Of a stretch of DNA of 5,435 nucleotides, positions 1 through 5,435 are shown in pieces. The position numbers and the translations under genes are program-made. The stretch lies in the NCBI GenBank assembly GCA_009840715.1, contig VXNE01000348.1, positions 1 to 5,435 of the forward strand, read 5' to 3'. This stretch comes from Gammaproteobacteria bacterium (GTDB taxonomy: Bacteria; Pseudomonadota; Gammaproteobacteria; Pseudomonadales; Azotimanducaceae). Every line of letters begins with the position of its first letter. Position 1 is the stretch's first letter. Under the pieces are notes generated by a model. That model saw only the letters and a list, made by a program, of their open reading frames with translations, was not told where the DNA came from and searched no databases.

Positions 1-468
1 ACGAACGCCGGGATTCGCTACATAAACGGGTTGATCGGAGTGGCGTTGCTGTTCGTGGCTGGCAGTCATGTCGGCAAGACGGACTGGATCATCTGGCTTC
101 CCATCTACGGCGCCGGCGCCGCTATCGCCCTGTCGTCCCTGAAGGCGCGCATGCCCGACTGGCTGGTCTGGTCCTGCGCGATCGCCGCTGCCGGCATGAT
201 GTTCGGCTACTTCTCCCTCTTCTTCCAGATCGCGCCGCATCTGCGGGGCGACTGGCTCATGCAGGGCCACGCCAGCTCGAATCTCCTGATCGCGGCCTTC
301 TGCATGATCCCCGTACTGTCGGAGTACAGCCGGCGCATGAAGGTCTGCCAGGAATCCCGGGCCTCCCGCGCCCGCCGCGAATCGCGACCCGAGTTCTCCT
401 TCCGCCGCCTGCTCTCCCGCTTTCTCCCCGACCGCTCTCCCGACCAGATCCGCAAGCCCACCGCCTGA
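1..468 (+). CDS. TMEM220-like small integral membrane protein, 5' end outside window
   Basis: The frame is open from base 1 and ends at TGA 466-468, so the gene is probably cut by the window edge. A TTG at 31 could start translation, but the residues before it (RYING) fit the opening of the TMEM220 family, so the true start is probably just upstream of base 1. Four hydrophobic segments are visible: LIGVALLFVA (about 31-66), WIIWLPIYGAGAAIAL (about 88-135), a long one from WLVWSCAIAA to YFSLFF (about 160-225) and NLLIAAFCMIPVL (about 280-320). The stretch with WLPIYGAGAAIAL resembles the family's conserved second helix region; this is recall, not a search. The last 45 or so residues form an Arg/Ser-rich tail that is probably cytoplasmic. 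The molecular function of the family is unknown. The next gene starts 37 bp later on the same strand, so co-transcription is possible. Confidence 0.6.
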   Translation, partial: TNAGIRYINGLIGVALLFVAGSHVGKTDWIIWLPIYGAGAAIALSSLKARMPDWLVWSCAIAAAGMMFGYFSLFFQIAPHLRGDWLMQGHASSNLLIAAFCMIPVLSEYSRRMKVCQESRASRARRESRPEFSFRRLLSRFLPDRSPDQIRKPTA

Positions 469-505
469 CGTTGCGTAGCCGCCAAGGCGCGGCGACCATA
501 TCCGC

Positions 506-1363
506 ATGACGCCTCGCCGTTCCGTCCTGTACATGCCTGGCGCGAACGAACGCGCGATGGAGAAGGCGCGCGGCATCGACTGCGACGGGGTGATCTTCGA
601 CCTCGAGGACGCGGTCGCGCCGGAGGTGAAACCCCGCGCGCGAGAGCGGATAGCCGCGACGATCCTGGCCGGGGGTTACGGGCACCGCGAACTCGTGGTC
701 CGCGCGAACGTGCTCGATACGCCCTGGGGCGCGGAGGACATCGCGCGGATGGCGGGGCTGCCGATCGCGGCGATGCTGTTCCCCAAGGTCGAGACGGCGG
801 CACAGGTCGCCGAGATCGTGGCGCGACTCGATGCGGCGGGCGGGGTGGAACTCGCGGTCTGGATCATGATCGAGACGCCCCGGGGCGTGCAGAACGTAGA
901 GGCCCTGGCGGCATCGAGCGACCGCGTGAACGTGCTGGCGATGGGCACCAGCGACCTGGTCCATGAGCTGCGGGGCCGCCACCGGGCGGACAGGGCCGGC
1001 GTGACCTACGCGTTGCAGCGCTGCGTGATCGCTGCGCGCGTCGCGGGCAAGGAGATCCTGGACGGTGTGCACCTGGATTTCCGCGACGCCGAGAGCTTCC
1101 GGGCGGCCTGCGAGCAGGGACGCGATCTCGGGTTCGACGGCAAGACGCTCATCCACCCGACCCAGGTGGCGGTGGCCAACGCCGTGTTCGGACCGTCGCC
1201 GGAAGAGATCGACTTCGCGGGCCGCGCCCGTGCGGCGTGGCAGGAAGCGCGCGCGGCCGGCAAGGGCGTGGCCGAAGTCGACGGGCGGCTCGTCGAGAAC
1301 ATGCACGTCCTCGAGGCGGAGCGCACGCTCGCGTTTGCCGCCGCCCTCGCGGCGCGGGAGTAA
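506..1363 (+). CDS. CoA-ester lyase, HpcH/HpaI aldolase / CitE-like family
   Basis: This 285-residue protein belongs to the citrate lyase beta-subunit-like (CitE/HpcH) TIM-barrel family. These enzymes cleave or form beta-hydroxyacyl-CoA esters such as malyl-CoA, beta-methylmalyl-CoA or citramalyl-CoA, using Mg2+. Family marks appear in order: RSVLYMPGANERA at residues 5-17, FDLEDAV at 31-37, an Arg at 66 in VVRAN that would bind the substrate carboxylate, LFPKVE at 91-96, MIETPRGV at 121-128 with Glu123 as a likely metal ligand, MGTSDLVHEL at 146-155 with Asp150 as the second ligand, ILDGVHLDFRD at 184-194, GFDGKTLIHPTQ at 209-220, and a C-terminal VDGRLVENMHV lid. The length is typical of stand-alone members. 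ATG 506 puts the RSVLYMPG motif at residue 5, as in relatives, though no strong Shine-Dalgarno sequence precedes it. No citrate lyase alpha, gamma or acyl-carrier genes are adjacent, which argues against a citrate lyase subunit. The exact substrate cannot be read from the sequence. Confidence 0.93.
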   Translation: MTPRRSVLYMPGANERAMEKARGIDCDGVIFDLEDAVAPEVKPRARERIAATILAGGYGHRELVVRANVLDTPWGAEDIARMAGLPIAAMLFPKVETAAQVAEIVARLDAAGGVELAVWIMIETPRGVQNVEALAASSDRVNVLAMGTSDLVHELRGRHRADRAGVTYALQRCVIAARVAGKEILDGVHLDFRDAESFRAACEQGRDLGFDGKTLIHPTQVAVANAVFGPSPEEIDFAGRARAAWQEARAAGKGVAEVDGRLVENMHVLEAERTLAFAAALAARE

Positions 1364-1370
1364 CGCCGCC

Positions 1371-1407
1371 AAACGCCACGCTTTGGGCTTGGCGTCTGGC
1401 CCCAGAC
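1371..1407. terminator. Possible transcription stop between convergent genes (weak)
   Basis: The 60-bp gap between the lyase and the minus-strand oxidoreductase contains two small dyads. ACGCCA (1373-1378) pairs with TGGCGT (1390-1395) across an 11-nt loop, and GTCTGGCCCCAGAC (1394-1407) is a 6-bp-arm inverted repeat with a 2-nt centre. Because the two genes converge, either hairpin could act on both strands. No T tract follows on either side, so this is not a standard intrinsic terminator. Confidence 0.25.
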
Positions 1408-1423
1408 CCGCCTGCGCTGGGCC

Positions 1424-2371
1424 TCAGCCGGCCTCGCGCCGGACCGCCGGCATGACCTCCTCGAGATAGACGTCGAGCGCTTCCGGGTCCCACGGCGCGC
1501 GCAACGCGACGTTGATTTCCTGCGCCCCGGCCTCCACGTATCGCATCATTCCGTCCACGGCCTCGCCCGGCGTGCACAGCAGCGTGCCCCCCAGGACGCG
1601 CTCGGCGGCCGCACCCCACTCCGCCTCCATGCGGACGCGTTCCGTGCGTACCGCGGCGGCGTCCATCGCCATGCCGAACGCCAGGTTGGCCCCGCGGCGG
1701 ATCTCGGCTGGATCGCGGTCGTCCTCCTCGCACCAGTGGTCCAGTACGCCGTTCAGGCGGCGCCACTCGTCCGCGGAGATGTAGGCCGCGTTCCATCCGT
1801 CCGCCCGTCGCGCGGCGATCTCCAGCGTGCGGCGCTCGCCCAGGCCGCCGATCCAGATGGGCAGCCGCTCCTGTACGGGTCGCGGCAGGCAGGACGCGTC
1901 ATCCACCTGGAAATGCCGGCCCGAGTACGTCGTCCGTTCCTCGGTGAGCAGCCGCCGGATCACTTCGGCCGCCTCGTCGAGCATGTCCAGGCGCGTACCG
2001 ATGTCAGGGAACGCGTATCCGTAGGCGGACGCCTCCCAGATGTGCCAGCCGGCGCCGATGCCGAGTTCGAAACGGCCGCCGGAGATGTGGTCGAGCGTGG
2101 TTGCCGCCTTTGCGAGCAGGGCGGGGTTACGGTAACCGACGTAGAACACGAGGCAGCCGATGCGGGCGCGTTCGGTTTCGGCGGCGAGTGCGCCCAGGGT
2201 GGCGAGGGCCTCGAAGTGGGGCTGCGTGCCGCCCCGCGGCGGCGCCTCGTAGAAGTGGTCCCAGGCCGAGATCCAGTCGACGCCGGCCCCATCGAGCTTG
2301 CGCCACAGGGCCCGCATCTCGGACATGGGCATGTTCTGTTGACCGACGTGGACGCCGAGCGAGATGGTCAT
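1424..2371 (-). CDS. LLM-class (luciferase-like) flavin/F420-dependent oxidoreductase
   Basis: This 315-residue protein has the luciferase-like monooxygenase TIM-barrel fold, whose members use F420 or reduced FMN. Visible marks are VGQQ at 9-12, an early SAWDHF at 35-40, a region with ERARIGCLVFYVGYRNP at 67-83, the characteristic LDHISGGRFELGIGAGW at 93-109, PIWIGGLGER at 171-180 (phosphate-binding loop of the cofactor) and the ADGWN segment at 190-194. Length is normal. The start is decided by the ribosome binding site: AAGGAG (2382-2377) sits 5 nt before ATG 2371. An in-frame GTG at 2377 overlaps that same site and is unlikely. It is the second gene of a minus-strand operon, directly behind the YciI-like gene. 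The overall look is closest to proteins annotated as F420-dependent LLM enzymes, but the cofactor and the substrate are not resolved by sequence reading. Confidence 0.92.
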   Translation of the reverse strand: MTISLGVHVGQQNMPMSEMRALWRKLDGAGVDWISAWDHFYEAPPRGGTQPHFEALATLGALAAETERARIGCLVFYVGYRNPALLAKAATTLDHISGGRFELGIGAGWHIWEASAYGYAFPDIGTRLDMLDEAAEVIRRLLTEERTTYSGRHFQVDDASCLPRPVQERLPIWIGGLGERRTLEIAARRADGWNAAYISADEWRRLNGVLDHWCEEDDRDPAEIRRGANLAFGMAMDAAAVRTERVRMEAEWGAAAERVLGGTLLCTPGEAVDGMMRYVEAGAQEINVALRAPWDPEALDVYLEEVMPAVRREAG

Positions 2372-2376
2372 GGACA

Positions 2377-2382
2377 CTCCTT
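2377..2382 (-). promoter_or_regulatory. Shine-Dalgarno site overlapping upstream stop codon
   Basis: On the minus strand the sequence reads CCTAAGGAGTGTCCATG. The TAA (2383-2381) ends the YciI-like gene and shares its two As with AAGGAG, the binding site for the LLM gene, whose ATG (2371) lies 5 nt further on. This arrangement decides the LLM start and suggests that ribosomes ending the first gene re-initiate on the second. Confidence 0.7.
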
Positions 2383-2677
2383 AGGAGAGGGCGATTCTGA
2401 ATGGGTACAGCGTGCCGCGCATGAGGCCGCGTGCCACGGCGGGATCCTCGTTCATGACCCGTTGGGCGGCCGCGTGGCCATCGGCATCGAGCACGACGAT
2501 GCCGAACGTGCGCTCATCGTCGGTCGTGGTGCGGCCGGCGAAGCGCACGACGCCCTCGCCGTGCAGCTTCTGGAGGTACGCGAAATGGTCGGCTACCGCG
2601 GCCCTCTCGTCGGGCGTGCCGCCGTCTTCGAGCATGCTCGGCCGCGCGAGCCGGAGCCGGTAGAGAAACTCCGCCAT
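2381..2677 (-). CDS. YciI-like (YCII-related) small protein
   Basis: This 98-residue protein has the YCII-related alpha/beta (dimeric ferredoxin-like) fold signature. It begins MAEFLYRLRLARPSML and continues with a helix containing HFAYLQKL (31-38), where the His is the residue usually proposed as catalytic in this family. Then come EGVVRFAGRT (41-50), a strand with FGIVVLDAD (58-66) and NEDPAVARGLM (76-86), and it ends in TLYPFRIAL. These correspond well to stand-alone YciI homologues, whose in vivo role is mostly unknown; some relatives act as small hydrolases or dehalogenases. A longer frame reaches back to 2740, but its extra 21 residues are low in family resemblance, and ATG 2677 starts exactly where relatives start. 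It leads the minus-strand operon and is followed by the LLM oxidoreductase with 9 bp between stop and start, so the two products probably act in one process. Confidence 0.85.
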   Translation of the reverse strand: MAEFLYRLRLARPSMLEDGGTPDERAAVADHFAYLQKLHGEGVVRFAGRTTTDDERTFGIVVLDADGHAAAQRVMNEDPAVARGLMRGTLYPFRIALS

Positions 2678-2790
2678 CGTGGGTCTCGAGGAAACGGGCG
2701 GGGAGCATAGCAGCGCCCCGGAGCCGGAGCCAACGGGCACCCACTTGGCACGTTTCGGGGCATACTGCGTTCGGGGTGCCGGGGGAGAGC
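2678..2790. promoter_or_regulatory. Divergent promoter region between the YciI/LLM operon and the GMC dehydrogenase
   Basis: This 113-bp gap must supply start signals for both directions. For the minus strand, TTGGCT (2733-2728) and TATGCT (2709-2704) are 18 bp apart, a plausible though imperfect sigma-70 pair that would start RNA about 20 nt before ATG 2677. For the plus strand only CATACT (2761-2766) looks like a -10 box, and no convincing -35 box lies at the right distance. An inverted repeat, GGCACCC (2736-2742) and GGGTGCC (2774-2780), brackets that box and could be a regulator site, or chance in GC-rich DNA. These are visual matches only. Confidence 0.35.
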
Positions 2791-4392
2791 ATGGCCGCAG
2801 AACCTGTCGACGTGCTGATCGTGGGCGCCGGCGCGTCCGGTGCCGCAGTCGCCTGGAGCCTCGCCGAGACGCGCATGCGGATCGTCTGTCTCGAGCAGGG
2901 CGGCTGGATGAACCCGGCCGAGTACCCGAGTGCGGGACGCGACTGGGAGGCGCGCGCGCACGGCGACTTCAGCATCAGTCCGAACCGACGCGGGCGGGTG
3001 ACCGACTATCCCGTCAACGACGACGACTCGCCGATCTCCGTCGCGAACTTCAACGCGGTGGGCGGCAGTACGATCCTCTATGCCGGCCATTTCCCGCGCT
3101 TCCATCCGTCGGACTTCCGTGTCCGCACGCTGGACGGCGTGGCGGACGACTGGCCGATCGACTTCGACACGCTGGCCCCGTACTACGCCGAGAACGACCG
3201 CATGATGGGCGTCTCCGGCCTTGCCGGGGACCCGGCCAATCCGCCGCACGATCCACCCATGCCGCCGCTGCCGCTAGGCAAGTCCGGACAGGCGTTGGCG
3301 AAGGGATTCAACAGCCTCGGGTGGCACTGGTGGCCGTCCGACACGGCCATCGCAACGGAGCCGTACGACGGGCGCGACCGGTGCGTCAACCTCGGGGCGT
3401 GCTCGACGGGCTGCGCCCAGGGCGCGAAGGCGAGTACCGACGTCACCTACTGGCCGCATGCGATGCGCGCGGGCGTCGAGGTGCGCACGCGCTGCCGGGT
3501 GCGCGAGATCACGGTGGACGACCGTGACATGGCCACCGGCGTCATCTACCACGACGCGGACGGCGTCATGCACGAACAGCGCGCCCACGTGGTGGTCATT
3601 GCCTGCAACGGGGTCGGGACGCCGCGTCTCCTGCTCAACTCCGCTTCCGGCCGGTTCCCCGATGGCCTCGCGAACCGCAGCGGCCTCGTGGGCAAGAACC
3701 TCATGTTCCACCCCTACGCGGCCGTCTACGGCGTGTTCGAAGAGCCGATGGACGGCTACCGCGGCCCGGGGCTCTGCATCTGGAGCCAGGAGTTCTACGA
3801 GACCGACCCGGACCGGGACTTCGTCCGCGGCTACACCTTCGAGTGCGGCCGGGGCCGCAGTCCCGTCGCGACCGCAATCACCGGGACGATGTCGGGCCGG
3901 ATTCCCCTCGGGCCCGACCACCACCGGGGTTATCGCGCGATGTTCAACCGGATGGCCGGGATGGTGGGGATCTGCGAGGACCTGCCGGAGGAACACAACA
4001 CGGTGACCCTCGACCCGGAGCTCACGGACTCCGACGGCATCCCGGCGCCGAAGGTCACCTACCGCCTCTCGGAGAACAGCCGCCGCATGCTCGACCACGC
4101 CGTCGCCCGCGGCACCGAGGTGCTCCGCGCCGCCGGCGCCGTCGACATCGTCAACACGGCGCCGATCCCGCAGGGCGGCTGGCACCTGATGGGCACGGCG
4201 CGCATGGGCACCGATCCGGAGACGTCGGTCGTCAACGAATGGGGACGCTCGCACGACGTCCGGAACCTGTTCATCGTGGATGGCAGCCTGTTCGTCACCT
4301 GCGCCGGCGTGAACCCGACGCGCACGATCCAGGCCCTTGCGCTGTACGTCGCCGACTCCATGAAGCGGCGCCTCGCGAACCTCTTCGACTGA
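2791..4392 (+). CDS. GMC-family FAD dehydrogenase with probable 3Fe-4S ligand cysteines
   Basis: This 533-residue flavoprotein of the glucose-methanol-choline family would oxidise an alcohol, sugar or polyol. The N-terminal VDVLIVGAGASGAAVAW (residues 6-22) is the FAD dinucleotide-binding loop, and Glu35 (CLEQGG) fits the ribose-binding acid. NAVGGSTILYAGHFPRF (88-104) is the conserved FAD-binding segment. Near the C-terminus, GGWHLMGTARMG (462-473) supplies the catalytic His465, and CAGVNPTRTIQALA (504-517) supplies the partner Asn508. RCVNLGACSTGCAQGAK (197-213) contains Cys198, Cys204 and Cys208 spaced C-x5-C-x3-C, the spacing I recall for the 3Fe-4S ligands of bacterial FAD-glucose dehydrogenase catalytic subunits. 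This favours a dehydrogenase passing electrons onward over an oxygen-using oxidase. ATG 2791 follows a GGGGGAG stretch and places the FAD motif normally; an in-frame GTG at 2776 would add five residues. No signal peptide is visible. The next gene looks like its small subunit. Confidence 0.93.
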   Translation: MAAEPVDVLIVGAGASGAAVAWSLAETRMRIVCLEQGGWMNPAEYPSAGRDWEARAHGDFSISPNRRGRVTDYPVNDDDSPISVANFNAVGGSTILYAGHFPRFHPSDFRVRTLDGVADDWPIDFDTLAPYYAENDRMMGVSGLAGDPANPPHDPPMPPLPLGKSGQALAKGFNSLGWHWWPSDTAIATEPYDGRDRCVNLGACSTGCAQGAKASTDVTYWPHAMRAGVEVRTRCRVREITVDDRDMATGVIYHDADGVMHEQRAHVVVIACNGVGTPRLLLNSASGRFPDGLANRSGLVGKNLMFHPYAAVYGVFEEPMDGYRGPGLCIWSQEFYETDPDRDFVRGYTFECGRGRSPVATAITGTMSGRIPLGPDHHRGYRAMFNRMAGMVGICEDLPEEHNTVTLDPELTDSDGIPAPKVTYRLSENSRRMLDHAVARGTEVLRAAGAVDIVNTAPIPQGGWHLMGTARMGTDPETSVVNEWGRSHDVRNLFIVDGSLFVTCAGVNPTRTIQALALYVADSMKRRLANLFD

Positions 4393-4400
4393 GCGACCCG

Positions 4401-4868
4401 ATGGGCGACGACGTCATTTCCAGCGACCGCGGACTCGCGGGGGTGGAGCGCGAACTCCTGCGGTCGTTTGCGGGTGCGGTGATTCCCGCGAGCACGGAGT
4501 ACGCTGTCCCGGGGGCGGACGACGAGGCGATCGCGGCGGACATCGTGGAAGGCGCAGCGGGCAGTGCGGCGGAGGTCGCCGCAAGCCTCGCGGCCCTCGA
4601 TGCGTTGTCGAAGGACAGTCGGGGCGCGGGGTTCGTGGCGCTCGACACGGCCGGACGACTCGCCGTGGCGGAGACCTTCCGCAGCGCCCACCGCGAGCTT
4701 GCCGCTCCGCTCGTCGCGCTGGTCGCCCAGTGCTACTACCGTGACGAGCGCGTGATGGCCTCCCTCGGGATGGAGCCGCGACCCCCGTACCCGGACGGGT
4801 TCGAGGTGGAGCAGGGCGATTGGTCGCTGCTCGATCCGGTGCGGCGGCGGGAACGCATGTATCGCTGA
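4401..4868 (+). CDS. Gluconate 2-dehydrogenase subunit 3-like small subunit
   Basis: The 155-residue product starts 8 bp after the dehydrogenase stop codon, so the two are almost certainly co-transcribed. It resembles the gluconate 2-dehydrogenase subunit 3 family, the small chaperone-like partner of GMC dehydrogenases. ELLRSFAGAVIPAS (18-31) followed by PGADDEAIAADIVE (37-50) matches the family's opening helix and Pro-Gly-Ala turn. The C-terminal part with VAQCYYRDERVMASLGM (108-124), a Pro-rich PRPPYPDGF (126-134) and a final Asp-Pro/Arg-rich end matches the family's terminal block. Many members carry a twin-arginine signal that exports the whole complex; here the N-terminus (MGDDVISSDRGLAGVE) has no twin-Arg motif and no hydrophobic stretch. 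ATG 4401 is the natural start given the gap. The assignment rests on pattern and neighbourhood, and family resemblance is moderate. Confidence 0.75.
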   Translation: MGDDVISSDRGLAGVERELLRSFAGAVIPASTEYAVPGADDEAIAADIVEGAAGSAAEVAASLAALDALSKDSRGAGFVALDTAGRLAVAETFRSAHRELAAPLVALVAQCYYRDERVMASLGMEPRPPYPDGFEVEQGDWSLLDPVRRRERMYR

Positions 4869-4880
4869 GGGGACCGGCCC

Positions 4881-4909
4881 GTCAGGGCGACGGCTTCGGT
4901 GGCGCTGAC
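4881..4909 (+). terminator. Possible imperfect hairpin after the dehydrogenase operon (weak)
   Basis: GTCAG (4881-4885) and CTGAC (4905-4909) can pair, with a few more interrupted pairs inside and a CTTCGG element at the tip. It begins 12 bp after the small-subunit stop codon. There is no T run after it, so a terminator role is only a suggestion. Confidence 0.25.
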
Positions 4910-4949
4910 TTGACGACAACTGCTGTCCAACCCACGCCGGGTGACAGGC

Positions 4950-5163
4950 ATGCATCACCGGCACCTCAACCATCAGCGGTTCACGGCGGCCGCCATTGAC
5001 GACATCGTCGCGCGAGGACTGGGACGACTGGTGCGCCCTGCGTGCCGCGGCCCTCGACGATGCGGCGATCATGGAGCGCGTCCGCCGCGTATGCCCCGCT
5101 CGGGGCGCCGACCCGCATCGCCAGCGCCACCGTTTCTGGTGGCACAATGCCGCCGCCCACTGA
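4950..5163 (+). pseudogene. Frameshifted small helical protein, upstream partner of the AbiEii-like remnant
   Basis: From ATG 4950 one frame reads HQRFTAAAIDDIVARG (to about 5018). The following frame, entered near 5011, reads EDWDDWCALRAAALDD, then MERVRRVC and HRQRHRFWWHNAAAH, ending at TGA 5161. Joined, they give about 70 residues resembling small hypothetical proteins I recall next to AbiEii-type nucleotidyltransferases: an opening AIDDI-x-x-G, an acidic DW helix, and a closing aromatic HRFW-type helix. The two parts lie in different frames, so one base gained or two lost around 5007-5020 would explain it. A sequencing error or an intentional frameshift cannot be excluded. The stop overlaps the next gene's ATG by 17 bp, an arrangement expected of a coupled pair. 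The family match is from memory and only moderately sure. Confidence 0.5.
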
Positions 5164-5392
5164 GGACGCTTCCGATTGGGAGCGCCCGCTCTCGACGGCA
5201 GCGCGGCTGCAACGCATTGTTCCGGACGCTGTGCTGGTCGGGGGAACAGCCGCCGCGCTGCACGTGGCCCACCGGTTGTCCGAGGCGCCCCATAGCCGGT
5301 CCGGTCCCTCGCACCGCGAACGCAGTTCGCGCGCGCTCGGCACCGCCTCCGCCTCCGGCCCAGCCACATCGACCTGGTGTGGACCAGTGTAA
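5147..5392 (+). pseudogene. Truncated AbiEii/AbiGii-type nucleotidyltransferase remnant
   Basis: ATG 5147 opens a frame whose first 45 residues look like the start of an AbiEii-type nucleotidyltransferase, the toxin fold of type IV toxin-antitoxin systems. TAARLQRIVPDAVLVGGTAA (residues 17-36) leads into ALHVAHRLS (37-45), so the glycine loop and following helix of the polymerase-beta-like fold are present. Relatives then continue with the metal-binding Asp-x-Asp region, but here the frame becomes Ser/Arg/Pro-rich with no such motif and stops at TAA 5390-5392 after 81 residues; full-length members are usually 200 or more. Neither other plus frame after 5281 restores the expected text. This is most likely a broken remnant, inactive as a nucleotidyltransferase. 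It overlaps the preceding frameshifted gene, which supports joint decay of one module. Confidence 0.55.
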
Positions 5393-5435
5393 TATACACA
5401 ACTGAGGCAGCCTACGATCATAAGCGAGTAGATCT
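5393..5435. other. AT-richer end of window without recognisable gene
   Basis: The final bases drop to about 43% G+C from 5387 onward by hand count, against roughly two thirds in the rest. A 13-bp inverted repeat, GTGTAATATACAC (5387-5399, 5-bp arms), lies at the edge of the change. I see no tRNA, insertion-sequence end or start codon with context here. Confidence 0.4.

Noticed and set aside
257..1372. Long open frame on the minus strand opposite the lyase gene
   Set aside because: It mirrors the codon pattern of the real plus-strand gene in GC-rich DNA; its translation is Arg/Ala/Gly-rich with no recognisable domain.
1736..2710. Plus-strand open frame across the YciI/LLM operon
   Set aside because: It covers two convincing minus-strand genes and their junction; no domain is visible.
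2678..2740. Longer N-terminus for the YciI-like protein starting at 2740
   Set aside because: The added 21 residues are unlike the family, and ATG 2677 matches the normal start. The extension would also cover the candidate promoter.
3274..4254. Long open frame on the minus strand inside the GMC gene
   Set aside because: It lies wholly opposite a gene with clear GMC motifs, and its translation shows no family features.
4059..5399. 446-codon minus-strand open frame spanning the small subunit and the right-hand region
   Set aside because: Its translation is Arg-rich, low-complexity text, and it runs opposite two better supported plus-strand reading frames.
4981..5421. Minus-strand frames in the right-hand region as a real gene
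   Set aside because: The translations have no recognisable motif or sensible start context, while the plus strand shows family-like text in two coupled frames.
5430..5435. AGATCT as the last six bases, possibly a cloning-site end
   Set aside because: A six-base palindrome at the window edge is easily coincidental, and the other end shows no matching site.
1..5435. CRISPR array, tRNA, rRNA or insertion-sequence ends
   Set aside because: No regularly spaced repeats, cloverleaf, rRNA-like stretch, transposase text or terminal inverted repeats were found by eye on either strand.

Overview
This is a GC-rich window, about two thirds G+C through the coding part, with ordinary compact bacterial gene organisation. 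The gene content is a membrane protein, a CoA-ester lyase, a luciferase-like oxidoreductase, a YciI-family protein and an iron-sulfur GMC dehydrogenase. It would suit a GC-rich environmental proteobacterium or similar lineage, but nothing in the window fixes the taxon.

Layout. The 3' part of a TMEM220-like membrane protein gene (1-468, 5' end outside the window) is followed on the same strand by a CitE/HpcH-type CoA-ester lyase (506-1363). A short convergent gap follows. Next is a two-gene minus-strand operon: a YciI-like protein (2677-2381) leads into a luciferase-like oxidoreductase (2371-1424), and the stop codon of the first gene lies inside the ribosome binding site of the second. A 113-bp divergent intergenic region (2678-2790) separates this operon from a plus-strand pair. 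That pair is a GMC flavoprotein dehydrogenase (2791-4392) and, 8 bp later, a small protein resembling gluconate 2-dehydrogenase subunit 3 (4401-4868).

The last 567 bases hold no intact gene that I can support. They contain what looks like the decayed start of a two-gene module. The first gene is a small helical protein whose reading frame is broken near 5010-5020. It overlaps the beginning of an AbiEii-type nucleotidyltransferase gene that loses its resemblance after about 45 residues. The last 50 bases or so are clearly more AT-rich.

How the genes may work together. The lyase, the luciferase-like enzyme and the GMC dehydrogenase are all catabolic oxidation or carbon-carbon cleavage types. 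They could serve breakdown of alcohols, sugars or alicyclic compounds, but no shared pathway is demonstrated. The most distinctive observation is the GMC/subunit-3 pair. The flavoprotein has a C-x5-C-x3-C cluster matching the 3Fe-4S ligand spacing of bacterial FAD-glucose dehydrogenases, yet neither protein has a visible export signal and no cytochrome gene follows. I saw no clearly new biological system.
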